From the NCBI GenBank assembly GCA_025677825.1, contig JAIXMO010000006.1, forward strand, positions 62,001 through 126,000: a stretch of 64,000 nt of DNA, read 5' to 3'. The notes under the pieces are model-generated. The model had not been told where the DNA came from and made no database searches. It was given only the letters and a program-made list of their open reading frames with translations. Origin of the DNA: Helicostylum pulchrum. Its lineage: Eukaryota; Mucoromycota; Mucoromycetes; Mucorales; Mucoraceae. The position numbers and the translations under genes are program-made. Below are positions 22,644 to 36,938 of the stretch, piece by piece. Numbering within the stretch: position 1 is the first letter of the stretch; each line of letters starts with the position of its first letter.

Positions 22644-23883
22644 AGCTTCTCAAAAAAGACCATATACAACTGTGTCAAAATAAAACTCAACATTTTTTCT
22701 TGTTAATATAATAAAATGAATACAAAACTTTTAAAAGCTCTACGCCTCTACCGAATAGTTCTAAAAACGCGCAAAATACTCTCTATTAAAGAATATGTCA
22801 CGAAAATTAGTTTTAAAATAGTAATTTCTCGGTCTTCCAGTCCTACAGACCTCGACAATGTAAATGAAGTGCACGATTATATTAGGATTTATTGTGTGGG
22901 CTAAAATCAATAGCATACCTTAATTATAGTAATGAAGAACTATATAGTGTCTATAAAGCCAAGCTTAAATACAGCCTTATCATTTGCAAAATGTCAAAAA
23001 TAATCACTGTCTCGATATTAAACCCTGTCGCCTCGAAACCATGTATCCCCTTATTTATCACATGTACTTTGAAATAGACGAATCTTATGGTACATTACTC
23101 AAACTGATTGAATATTTTTGGTCAATTTCCAAAGTATAAAGAAAGCCAACCATTAAACCCAGAAACAGGCGAGCTTGTTGCAGTTACATCTTCTGATGAA
23201 GTATACTTGATCTTTTTTTATAAATTCTTTTCTTTTATTTACTTTAAAATTGATAATTAGATTGGGAATTGTCAAATTAAATTCGTATCAGAAATATGAT
23301 GTTTATTTTCGGCCTCTCTCCAATAAACGACAGGCATCAAAGAACCGGGAGCTATTTATACATTAATGTGGTATAATGTGAAAACGTCCAATTTGCTTTT
23401 TTATTACACGCTCTAATTTTTCTGAATTTTTTGCATGATTAAATAGATCACATCAGTTAAAAGTGACCACCCATTTTATCAGCGCAAGATGTATTTATTC
23501 GGCCATTTTTTTAGAATAGATAAATCACCTTTCTTCCTCTTTTATTTTACAATATATACCATCATTAAGTTTTTTTTTATATTTGTACTTTTTGATAGAG
23601 TTTATATTTATTAGTTATTCTGCTTTTTTAGAGCTGAAAAAAAGTACATTTAACGGATCTCATGGTCCTGTGCTAGATTATGCCCAACGGTTGCTTTAGA
23701 AAGAACCGCGTCCTTTTGTACGGATGAAAATGCTTGTTATAAAAGTACGTGTACCCCCCAAAAAATGTCGCCTATTTTCTTTTTGTCTCATTCTAATCCA
23801 TGTATCTTTCTCTAAGTTTAGAAATCTAACTGTAGGTAGGGAACGGGATCCTTACTTTTCTGCTTCATTTGAAAAAAAGATCT

Positions 23884-23925
23884 GCTACAGGTAGTGTATA
23901 TTGCGTGTTGTGCGACCACAGGCCC
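23884..23925. repeat. Diverged second copy of the inverted-repeat element
   Basis: ACAGGTAGTGTA followed 15 bases later by GCGACCACAGGC matches the right half of the 22.5-kb element read on the opposite strand, in the same order and with nearly the same spacing. Confidence 0.65.
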
Positions 23926-24028
23926 TTAAGAAAAACGTTTGATATATTATATCTATTGATAGCTCTGCTTTAGATCTCTATATTATATCATACTATTGAA
24001 GAAAGGCCCGTCTTATCCTGACATAAAG

Positions 24029-24900
24029 ATGGATAACTTATATAGGCAGATGTTGGAATTTCACAAATGCGATGCAAAGACTGAAAAAGAAACGTTCGAT
24101 GATATAACGGAAGTATTCAGGGTAAATAAGCTTAAGGGTTGACATAGAACTATTATGATATCTCATACATTTTTTTTAGGGCGTTGGTGATGTTCCTGAC
24201 AGAGACAAGTTAAAGATTAAATTATTTAAAATATATGAAGAAGCCGAAAAAGAAGACCGAAAAGTCATTGATGTTTTAGTTAATTTGTGCGTAGTATACA
24301 CGCAATACAAGGAAATTTTATGATATTAGGCTCCATAAACTAATCTAATTCTTCATTTTAGATTAAACAAATTACCTAATGAAGAAATTATTGATTATAG
24401 TTGCCACTGAAGAGCAAGAGCTTATCGACAACTTTGTTGATCCTATACTCAGTCTATTATTGCATAAACCTGAAAAAGAGAAACTTTTTTTATGGTAAAT
24501 GGCCTGACATGAGCTTACAATATTATCAAGGATACTAATTCTACATCCAATCGCTAGGCTAGATAGAACGGTGACGAAATCATATAATACCCGCCCTGAC
24601 GCTGGTTGCACTGCCATTCACAAAAGAAGAGTTGAAAGGTTTTCCTGTTTCGCCGGGGTGAAGGTAGAATATAAGTAAAAGGATTCATTGTGTACGCATC
24701 AGGATTTACTACGATTAGCATTATTTGGTATGAATGAAATTGGGGATAACGATGCTAAATGCATCTTACTTGTACAGGTCATAGGTAAAATAAATCCTAA
24801 ATCAATATTATATTTTTCATAGTTTGTTTATAAATGTACATATGTTAGGCGCTGTTATAACATATTATGGATGTACGGAACACGCAAATGGTGAAACAGC
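24029..24900 (+). pseudogene. Decayed gene of a mucoromycete-type repeated family
   Basis: ATG at 24029 opens a frame (MDNLYRQMLEFHKCDAKTEK) with two small introns (about 24121-24180 and 24289-24360). It continues with DVPDRDKLKIKLFKIYEEAEK and KLPNEEIIDY. A frameshift near 24402 moves the reading to TEEQELIDNFVDPILSLLL, and stops follow. Further on come RPDAGCTAIHKRRVE and LLRLALFGMNEIGDND in changed frames. The RPDA then G-V-K-x-E spacing recalls PD-(D/E)xK nuclease-like folds, but the first acidic residue of the E-x-K motif is not present here, so this is only a hint. Function unknown; clearly inactive. Confidence 0.45.
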
Positions 24901-24941
24901 TTAAAGTAAAAAGTGTAAAGTTTGGGAGAGATTATTAAAAG

Positions 24942-25411
24942 TGTAAAACAACAGATAATAAAGTAGTAGTAAGAGTAGTGAGCACCAGACTGTTTAGTAG
25001 TTAACTGAAATGGAACTTATTTATTTAGATTACGCGAAGTGGTATTAAGGCGTCTAGTCTTCACGTAGGAGTTATCAAACAAGGGCTCAATCAAGCAAAG
25101 TGATAGAGAGAGGGAAATACAGTAAATAGTATAAAATAAAAGCTTAGATAAAATAATAGTTTTAGACCTCTTGGAGTGTATATCAGCAGTGAATCTTTAG
25201 AGAGATGACTAGAAAGTGTAATTTAATACAGATGGTAGTAGCCAAGCGATGAAAGATATAATAAAGGGATATAGATAAAACCAAATAAGGGAACACTACG
25301 ATATTTTAGATCTAGGTAAGCTAAGTTTTATTAAAAAGAAACAAAGAGGTATTTATACTTATGACTCGAGTTTGTGTGACAAGAGTCAGGGAAGTTAATT
25401 TTGGTGTAACA
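24942..25411 (-). mobile_element. Solo-LTR-like element (copy A)
   Basis: Read on the minus strand it begins TGTTACACC at 25411 and ends TGTTTTACA at 24942 (TG...CA ends). It carries a TATA-like ATAAATACC about 45 bases in and is 470 bp long. It aligns in order with 51332-51674 on the plus strand. Shared blocks are TGTTAC, TATAAATACC..CTTT, CTATCA.TTTG, TTATAACTC or TGATAACTC, AAGACTAG and AGTCTGGTGCTCACT. No clear target-site duplication was found, so the exact ends are provisional. No internal gag-pol coding is present. Confidence 0.6.
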
Positions 25412-26065
25412 ATGATCTCAAAATTATTTTCAAAAATCAAAATCCTCTTATCTGTGCAAGATTTACCAGGATTTGTCACAAGGCTTGATTATTTAAAAAA
25501 CCTCAGTCAATTTTACAATCGTTACTGCGTCAAAAAATGCAACACACCCAACAATATGTAAAGGAAATCTTCTAATGGAAATGTAAATCTTGATAAAATA
25601 ATCAACTTGCACAAGCCGAAAGACTTACGAGTATCCGTTGATTTTTGAGCCAACCATGCTGTAATTATTTAGGCCGTTATTGAACAAAAATCTCTTCAAT
25701 GTAAAATAATAATAAAATTCATCTATCATTTTACTCATCACACTTTGCTATGCTAGCTATTCAATTCGTTTTTTTTAAGGGAGATAAAAGTAAATAACCA
25801 TTTTAGCGAATGGACGAGTTCTCCAACCCGTCTCGAATTTTTTTCAATCGAAAATACTGATTTCAAATTGTCGATCACCCGCTTAAAAGTAAAAAATATA
25901 GGTTGACTTTGATAGCGATAAACTTTTTTTTTATTGTTAAGAAAGAAAATTGGAGACAAAAGATATGTTCCTAAACGTTCAATAAAGAAAAGTATTTTAT
26001 TAGATTTTTTATAAAAGTTCGTAAAAAAATGTTTATCGCTCCAGAAAAAAGTGAAAAAAAAAATA
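25412..26065. other. Intergenic region
   Basis: No gene called. The open frame at 25753-25959 (minus) is Lys/Phe-rich and motif-free. Confidence 0.45.
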
Positions 26066-27823
26066 TTAAAAATCTAGAGTTAAACCTGATGGCACGTTAG
26101 CGATTGGAGAAGAAGATGCACTGGATTTGGAAGGAGTAGAACATGCAGCAGAAAGCGTATTGGTATTTATAGATTGAGATAATAAATCAAAAGGATCAAT
26201 TGAAGTAGGTGAAGTAACTGAAAGTTTGGGACCAAAGATATCAGATAATTCATCCATAGGGTGTTGATTAGTAGTACTACATGTATTATCAGAGACCTCA
26301 TCATCTAAATCAATCAAATTGATGGGTTGGCTAATAAACTGATTGTTGGTTTCACTCTTAAACTTTCCACTGATATCATACTCTGTATTATAATTGCCAT
26401 TCTTAATATCTTGGTATTTTAAAGTAACACCCTTAATAATTGATTTGGCTTCATTCAGTAACTCAACTTTTTCGATATCCTGTTCTTCTTTCAGCATATT
26501 TTTAATCTTTGGTAATGAACTCTCACAAGCATTTTTTAATTCTTCCATAGTTCCTTCTGAATCAATCTTATCTCCCTTTTTCATATTATCCAACATTTCG
26601 TACAATAATCGTGCCTTGTTTTGTATCTTGTGTAACTCTTCTACGAATTTTTCCTTAAAATTCGTCTGATGTTTTTGATCCTGTGTTTGGGAAAAAAAAA
26701 TAGAGACATTAATATATTATAAAGTAATAGCTGTGCTTTATCCAATTCATTACATAACCAGTCATAATCTTCATTAACTTGTTTGCTTCTACTAAATCTT
26801 GAGGTCTTCCTCTTCTAATTAATTCTTGTAATTTCTAAAATAATTCATTTTCCCCCTTTTAATACATTATTAGACTCTTGGAAATGCTTGATCAAACTTA
26901 CTGCTGCTTTGGCAATTCTATCTTCTTCTTCTAATTCTAATGCTGATTTTAATGTCTATGTTTAAAATGCTGTAAGTATATGTTGCTTATTTAAAGTTTT
27001 TTTGTTGTCGTTGTACCTCTGTTGGAGCTAAAGCAGCAACTGAAGAATCCCGAAGTTCAGGAAATTGGTACCCTTTTTTTAAAAAACAATTAGTAAAAAA
27101 AAAACTCCCGGGGTGTGGGGTTAAATAAATTTTACCTTTAAACTTTAATAACTTGTACATATCTCTAATGTGTTGCATATCTTGTTTATATCGAGATAAT
27201 TCAGTTAATGCAACTTTCCATTCTTTAATCAAATACAAAATACGATCCATCACAGGATTGGCAAGAAACTGTTGTGGAGGAACATAGTCAAAATGGTTCC
27301 ATTGATTTTCAGGTGCAGATTGAACTGGATTAGGAGCATATCTAGCTGGTGGTCGTTCAGGAAATCTGCGAACAAGTGCATTTAAAAACTCCTTGCTTGC
27401 AATTTGAAGGTGAAATGGATATCCACAATTCTTTACACAATTATCCAACAGCTAAAAAAAAAGAAACTTAAGAAAATTTATTATTCCTTTACACATATTA
27501 TATATACTTTACTGTTAGCGCCAACATGGCTTGATTTGATCTGGTACTATTGATAAGACGCACAATAGCTTGTGCTGCAATTCGTGGTCTGATAATCATT
27601 TTCAGTCGTTATCTACGCTAAATTTTATTTTTTATTTTTACTTACGCACTACCTTGTTTTTTATTAATCGTCTCACAGATCTCAATATTAACAGCCAAGT
27701 TGGGATCGAAGCGAGAAGGGCTACATGCTCTCTCTAATAAGACTTGATATTAGTACCAATATATATATGTATATATAACACAGTAATATGCTTACCAATT
27801 AAAACCGGTAAAGAGTATGGCAT
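26066..27823 (-). CDS. VHS-GAT domain trafficking adaptor (GGA-like, no ear)
   Basis: Eight exons (27796-27823, 27646-27733, 27513-27588, 27136-27451, 27017-27072, 26902-26955, 26754-26834, 26066-26680) give 437 residues. The N-terminal VHS domain (about 1-155) shows ERACSPSRFDPN, the conserved ALTLLDNCVKNCGYPFH, and a WKVALTELSRY helix. A GAT-like helical domain (about 195-310) starts at LQELIRRGRPQDLVEANKLM. The tail is Ser/Pro/Asp-rich with LIDLDDE (a clathrin-box-like LIDLD) and FDLL motifs. A gamma-ear domain, expected at the end of canonical GGAs, is absent; the protein stops at GLTLDF. Role by family: Arf/ubiquitin-dependent sorting at the trans-Golgi or endosome. It is divergently paired with the Dsc3-like gene. 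Confidence 0.85.
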
Positions 27824-27966
27824 AAGTTAATACTCTATATTTAAAATAACCAAAAGAAGACAGAAAACAAAAAAAAAAACTTATTCGAGCTTTTTTAAAA
27901 GCCGTTTAAGTCGGGAATACAAAATAAAAATACGCTTTTCTCTTTCTTATAGATAACTTGGCATAA
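27824..27966. promoter_or_regulatory. Short divergent promoter region
   Basis: 143 bp separate the ATG codons of the VHS/GAT gene (minus) and the Dsc3-like gene (plus), so both must be driven from this space. No clear TATA box. Confidence 0.6.
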
Positions 27967-28868
27967 ATGGAGCCCGATGAGTACTATGAAAGTATCGAAT
28001 TACATATTAGATGGTCAGATAGACAAGATCTAGTATTTAACGTACCAGTAGAAGAAACAATATACGCCATTAAACAAAAAGTTAGTTATACTGATAAAGA
28101 CACAAATACATAGATAAACGTACACTCTAAACAGCATACACCTTTTTTTTTTGGTAGATTAGGCAATCGTCAAGTAAGATTAAAAATAAATATATTCGGT
28201 TAATTCATAACGGACGGGTGCTAGAAGATGCAAAGACACTAAAGGATTATAATATTGGTAAAATAAATATAACTTCTTCAAAGGCAAAGTTAGAACAGGC
28301 TGCACCTGTTTATTTTCACTGTTCACTATCTGATTATACACCAGAAACACCTAGTTTAAAAAACGTAACATATATATATATATATATTACAACAGTAAAA
28401 ATGATTTATGCTAATTATATATGTATATATATGTGTGTGTGTAGAATCAACCGCAAATGACCCCACCTACTGGATTCGATAGATTAAGAGAATCAGGTTT
28501 TACAGAGGAAGATATCCGGAATATCCGAACTCAATTTCATCGATTACACGGTACACCGTTCGAAGAAGGCCCAACAGAAGAAGCAAGAAATTTAGAAGAA
28601 CAGTGGATGGATAATACAGGAGAAACATTACCAGATGGAAGTAAAGTATTTTGTAATCATTTTTTATAATTGATGTAATTCTTATACTCTTTTAGCAATA
28701 CAAGGAACGTATAAAGAAATGATGTGGGGACTTATGCTTGGATTCTTTTTAGGTATCATTTGCTTATTTTGGTTTCGAGAATCCGTATTCTCTAGAAGAC
28801 ATCAAATGGGTATAGTTGCTGGTATTCTAATAAATATTTCTTTTGGTGTATTACGTGTTTATTATTAA
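27967..28868 (+). CDS. Dsc3-like ER/Golgi membrane protein (DUF2407)
   Basis: Four exons (27967-28080, 28158-28364, 28445-28640, 28696-28868) give 229 residues. The first about 95 residues form a ubiquitin-like fold (IELHIRWSD..YIRLIHNGRVLED). The C-terminal DUF2407 part (GFDRLRESGFTEEDI, RTQFH, EEQWMD) is followed by two membrane segments (MMWGLMLGFFLGIICLFW and GIVAGILINISFGVLRV). This layout is that of Dsc3, a subunit of the Dsc Golgi/ER E3 ubiquitin ligase complex that handles SREBP activation and membrane-protein quality control in fungi. The first intron has a weak donor (GTTAGT), and the second intron contains TA and GT repeats. Confidence 0.88.
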
Positions 28869-28943
28869 AAATAAAAAAGGGAACCCTGGTATATTTTCTT
28901 TTTTCTTTTTTCTCTCTTCGTCTTTTTGTAATTATTTAACTAC

Positions 28944-29837
28944 ATGTATTTAATCACCTTTATATCGTGTTGTTTAATTACGCTAGCTATACTAAGCATT
29001 TGTGCCAAAAACTTGCATGAACTACAAGCTTCAGTATTATCTTATGGAAAATTAAACTTACACAATCAAAAGAAACCGACTACCTTTTGGGCAACTCAAC
29101 TATCGAATTTAATTGTACCAAAGCATTATTTTAGTCACTTTTATATTGTTGGCTTGTTATTCGCTTTGATTTGTATTGTCGAATTATCTTGGTTACAATA
29201 CTACAAGCAACCTTTACTGTTAATTAGTTTATTACAACATTACGATTCACTCAATGGAACCCATGCTCTCGATTTACAATCCTGTATTATAGGTTTGACC
29301 TTAATGACCTTTCACTTAGTTCGACGCGTTTATGAATCCTTTTGGATCGAGCGACCCAGCAAAACTTCAACTATGCATATATCTCATTACTTGGCAGGTA
29401 TTGGATTTTACGGTGCCATGGTATTTGGTACCTGGCTTGAAGGACTTTCATCATTCGGTAAACCTATTATCGAATCCTTTCGTTTGACAACTATACTAGC
29501 CATCGCGTTATTCTTTTACGCATCCTATCATCAATACCAATGTCATGTTATTTTAGCTTCACTAAGAAAAGAGTCGGATGGATATACAATTCCAAGAGGA
29601 GATTGGTTTGAACGGATCGTAACACCTCATTACTTTGCAGATATCTTAATTTATCTTTCACTTTGTATACTCTATCGATTTCAAAGTATTATCTTGAACT
29701 GTGGTTTGGTTTGGACGATTACAAACCTTTCCATTATAGCAAACGAAACAAGTATATGGTATCGTATCCACTTTTCCGCTGAAAAATATAATAAGGCCTT
29801 TCCTAAAGGTCGTTGGAGAATTATGCCAGGTTATTAA
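28944..29837 (+). CDS. DFG10/SRD5A3-like polyprenol reductase-type protein
   Basis: A single exon of 297 residues with six or so hydrophobic segments. Family features are HLVRRVYESFWIE (the HxxRRxxE block), YASYHQYQCHVILASLR, PRGDWFERIVTPHYFADILIYLS (the C-terminal PHYxxE/D signature of the steroid 5-alpha-reductase fold) and a basic C-terminus. Human SRD5A3 and yeast Dfg10 act in the ER in dolichol synthesis for N-glycosylation. The residue after PHYFA is Asp rather than the usual Glu. It starts 75 bp after the Dsc3-like stop and converges on the uS19m gene (84-bp gap). Confidence 0.85.
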   Translation: MYLITFISCCLITLAILSICAKNLHELQASVLSYGKLNLHNQKKPTTFWATQLSNLIVPKHYFSHFYIVGLLFALICIVELSWLQYYKQPLLLISLLQHYDSLNGTHALDLQSCIIGLTLMTFHLVRRVYESFWIERPSKTSTMHISHYLAGIGFYGAMVFGTWLEGLSSFGKPIIESFRLTTILAIALFFYASYHQYQCHVILASLRKESDGYTIPRGDWFERIVTPHYFADILIYLSLCILYRFQSIILNCGLVWTITNLSIIANETSIWYRIHFSAEKYNKAFPKGRWRIMPGY

Positions 29838-29921
29838 AAAAATAAAATCTATTTCTTTCTTTTTTTATTGTACAAAAATGAGAGGGTGTTTGGTGAAAAT
29901 ATTGTATGGCTTTTTCTATAT

Positions 29922-30238
29922 TTATTTGGCCTTGGTAAAACGATAAGAAAATCTCTTTCTGGTAAAAGCAAATTCTCCTAATTTATGTCCAATCATCTCT
30001 TCTGTCACATGAACTGGTAAATAATCTTTTCCGTTATGTACTAAAAACTTGAGTCCAACAAAAGACGGTAAAATTGTACAACTACGAGCTATGTATACTT
30101 GTTAGAAAAAAAAGTCTCAAGCAAAAAAAAAAAAAATTTCGTTTTACCTTGGGTAGCAATGGGTGTACCAGCTTGAACAGCCTGTTTCAAACCAGGGAAT
30201 GCTACAAAGAATGGACCTTTCCAAGCGGCACGAGGCAT
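29922..30238 (-). CDS. Mitochondrial ribosomal protein uS19 (S19p family)
   Basis: Two exons (30148-30238, 29922-30088) give 85 residues. The sequence has the family blocks [29 protein letters not shown] (start of the conserved core), [19 protein letters not shown] and a basic end. The length equals bacterial S19. It lacks the acidic extension of cytosolic S15 and is typical of fungal Rsm19, a small-subunit head protein contacting the 3' domain of mitochondrial 15S rRNA. No cleavable presequence is obvious. Confidence 0.93.
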
Positions 30239-31968
<1,730 letters not shown>

Positions 31969-32109
31969 ATAAAATTACATACACTACCACTCGGAGATTT
32001 CACGCCTTTTTTTTACTTATTTATTCATCCTTTTTTCTTTTTTTTTTCGTTTTCTTCTTCTTTTTTTACATTATCGTGTGTATATTTATATATATCTTTT
32101 CAAATAGTT

Positions 32110-34483
<2,374 letters not shown>

Positions 34484-34982
34484 TTTAAAAAAATAAAAAA
34501 AATATTGTTCGATTGGGAAAGAGATTCGCGTTTCATACATCAAATCGCAGCATAATCAATATAAGATAAAAGATGTACATATAAAAAAATACTAAATGGT
34601 ATACATAAACTGGGAGAAAAGTGATTTATTTTAAAGATAGCTTAGGGCTCACTTTATTCATGATAAAATAACGAGTTTATTTGCTCTCAGTTAATCATTT
34701 TTATATACAACTGTTGTTCCAGCTTATTAAGAATTTCATTTTTTTTAAGCACGTAATTTAGAAGAATTCTCCCATACATTTTTTCAGTTATCAGTGGGAA
34801 AAATGTAGTAAATGACAAATTGCAGTACTAAAACGGGACTTGACAGGGTGCCACACAACAAAAAAATGTGCGGGATATTGATTGATGACTAAATTTAAAA
34901 TTTATCGTGTTACATAGAAAGTATAAACAGAACTTTTTTATTTTCGTAAGTTCTTTTTTCTCTTTTATATTTTCATTTTCGT
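34484..34982. other. Spacer carrying dispersed repeat copy 2
   Basis: Between VTC4-like and PEX16. The stretch 34570-34720 is homologous to 1898-2085. No gene seen. Confidence 0.5.
34570..34720. repeat. Dispersed repeat, copy 2
   Basis: Aligns in the same orientation with 1898-2085: ACATAT, TGGTATACATA, AGGGCTCACTTT, GATAAAATAA, TTTATTTGCT, TTAATCATTTTTA. Confidence 0.55.
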
Positions 34983-36430
34983 ATGCTACCTAGTTCTCTT
35001 TTACACTTTACCAATAAACAAAAAAAAGAGGGTGGTTTTGGATACTCTGTATATATCGATACAATTGAAGATACCATCAGAGCACTTTCCTTATTATTAC
35101 CTGGTAAAAAATTATAACTTGCCCCTTCTTTCTCTGTAACTGATGAGGATTTTTATTAGGTAGATTTGAGGATGGTGATTTATGTTCACAAGCAAGTAAA
35201 GTAAAAATATTCACGCGTATACCAAAAAAAAAAAGAGATTAACACCAAAAGAATTTTAATAGTTCTTGCTGGTTTAAATTTAATATCACTTTATCATACT
35301 AAATTTCTAGTACAAACATCACTAAAAAACAAGGAACCTAATCAACCTACTACATCATTTAACGATCGATTCAATCAATTCAATAAATCTCGATTATCGT
35401 ATAAAACTGCATCATGGACCCTAAGTATAATTTCTTATACCGAAGTTGTAATCGAAATGATACTCAATCGAAAACTTTCAAATACCAGTAGATGGAAATG
35501 GGTTGCTAGTATGGAAGGATTAAAGTAATTTTTTTTTAAAAAAAAAGGGTCGATTTGTAAACAAAAAGTATTAACGCTTTTGTGTGTGTGCGTAGAGCCA
35601 TTTTACGTTTAATATTATTTTACGGTACTAAAAGAAAAATGGTATTACATCCTACACACTTTATCCGAAACATTGACCCGACCTCACTTGACGTATGTCA
35701 AGATGAAAAGTTTGAATTACTTGCATTAGATCCTAGAACAGGAACTGCATTATCCATAAATAATTCCGATTCAGGAACTATAGCCTGTAAAAGTAGAAGA
35801 GGGTGGGCACAAGTAGCCGAATTACTTTGGATCATTCGACCTTTTATTTATGGTAATATTATTGTTACTTGCCTTTTATTTTAAAACCACTTACTAAAGG
35901 AAAAAATATATATTAATAGCATTTATGATTATGATGGAACAGAGAAAGAAATCGATACCTGTGAAAAGTAAGCAAGAGGAGGAAGAAAGTATAGAAAAGG
36001 ATGAGGAAGGATCTTGGAAACCATGGGTAGTATCGCTAAGTATCGATATCATTGCAAGAATTGCAAGACACATGCAACCCATGTCAAACTTAGAAAAAGA
36101 CGAATCAAAAAGAAGAGATTATCTGTTTATTTATTATCTTTTCAGAGGACCTATTTATTTAAAATTTACTAGGTTTGTTTCCCCCCCCCCCCACCGATTT
36201 TTTTTTAAAAAAAAGAGACTTATCGATATCTATGTAGAATCTTGTTGGATAAGTTTTGTAATGCAACAGAACATCAACCATTAATTTCAATTGTAACAGG
36301 TAATTGTAACAACGGAAATATTTTTGACTCAATTTTTTTTTTGTTTTATAACCCATTTTTTGTTTTAGCTGCTATCAATGATTATAGACCATTTTGGGAA
36401 GATTCTTATTTTTACACTGCTGCTTCATAA
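34983..36430 (+). CDS. PEX16: Peroxisome biogenesis protein PEX16
   Basis: Seven exons (34983-35103, 35160-35195, 35263-35524, 35596-35852, 35920-36172, 36238-36299, 36369-36430) give 350 residues. Pex16 blocks are GRFEDGDLCSQA followed by a LNLISLYHT stretch, ASWTLSIISYTEVVIEM, KAILRLILFY, RPFIYG, GSWKPWVVSLSIDI, RRRDY-like KRRDYLFIYYLFRGPIY, and the C-terminal DYRPFWEDSYFY. Pex16 is an integral peroxisomal/ER membrane protein that recruits Pex3 for membrane-protein insertion. One exon is only 36 nt. Introns 3 and 5 carry TnAn palindromes, and intron 5 begins with a 12-C run a few bases after its donor. Confidence 0.92.
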
Positions 36431-36660
36431 AAATTGTATTGGATGTAATTTCAAAAGTTTCTTAGGTCTTGTGGTATCATGTGTCCTATCCTCACCACCA
36501 ATAATAGCACTTTGATTCCCGTTGTGAATTTTTTTTTCTTTGCATGAACGTATTTTTTTATTTATTTCTATATACAATGGGGGGGGTGATTTATGAACAT
36601 TCATACAACGTACGAGAATAAATGAGACTGATAGTCTTGAGAAAGGAGGTGCGTGCGTGT

Positions 36661-36676
36661 GGGGGGGGGGGGGGGG
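36661..36676. repeat. Poly-G run
   Basis: About 16 consecutive G residues in the spacer between the convergent PEX16 and 69-aa genes, next to a (GTGC) stretch and a G7 run at 36581. Unusual in this AT-rich DNA. Confidence 0.85.
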
Positions 36677-36728
36677 TGAAAAACATAGTGTAACTTTCTT
36701 CTACGTACAGAAAAAAAGGAACCAAACT

Positions 36729-36938
36729 TTATACACCTCCACAACTTCTTCCAACATCATTGACGCCTAATCCATCGTTTAACTTTTTCCAAGTCTTGTA
36801 ACCTTGTCTGGTGGACCCTTCAGCTTTCATGATTTGAGTATGGGCTACGGAAGGTTTAGCATGACTTCTTATAATTGTACCTAATAGTGCAGCAGAAGTA
36901 ACTGGGAACACGACGTAATTAACAAATCTTCCTGGCAT
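36729..36938 (-). CDS. Small 69-residue protein with one hydrophobic segment
   Basis: A single open frame from the ATG at 36938. It begins MPGRFVNYVVFPVTSAALLG, a likely membrane segment. A basic, soluble tail (HAKPSVAH, RQGYKTWKKLNDGLG) ends with GRSCGGV. The small size, a hydrophobic helix at the start and a basic tail are usual for accessory subunits of mitochondrial inner-membrane complexes, but I do not recognise the family. Its composition is clearly coding-like compared with surrounding AT-rich DNA, and an A-rich leader precedes the ATG. It faces PEX16 tail to tail. Confidence 0.6.
   Translation of the reverse strand: MPGRFVNYVVFPVTSAALLGTIIRSHAKPSVAHTQIMKAEGSTRQGYKTWKKLNDGLGVNDVGRSCGGV

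Larger units (their letters stand above)
21867..24028. other. Repeat-bearing intergenic region
   Basis: Contains the inverted-repeat element at 22541-22643 and its diverged second copy near 23884. Two small open frames at 22716 and 22892 are not recognised and overlap AT-rich DNA. Around 23140-23210 there is a short coding-like stretch (KESQPLNPETGELVAV) that may be a gene fragment. Nothing else is supported. Confidence 0.5.
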
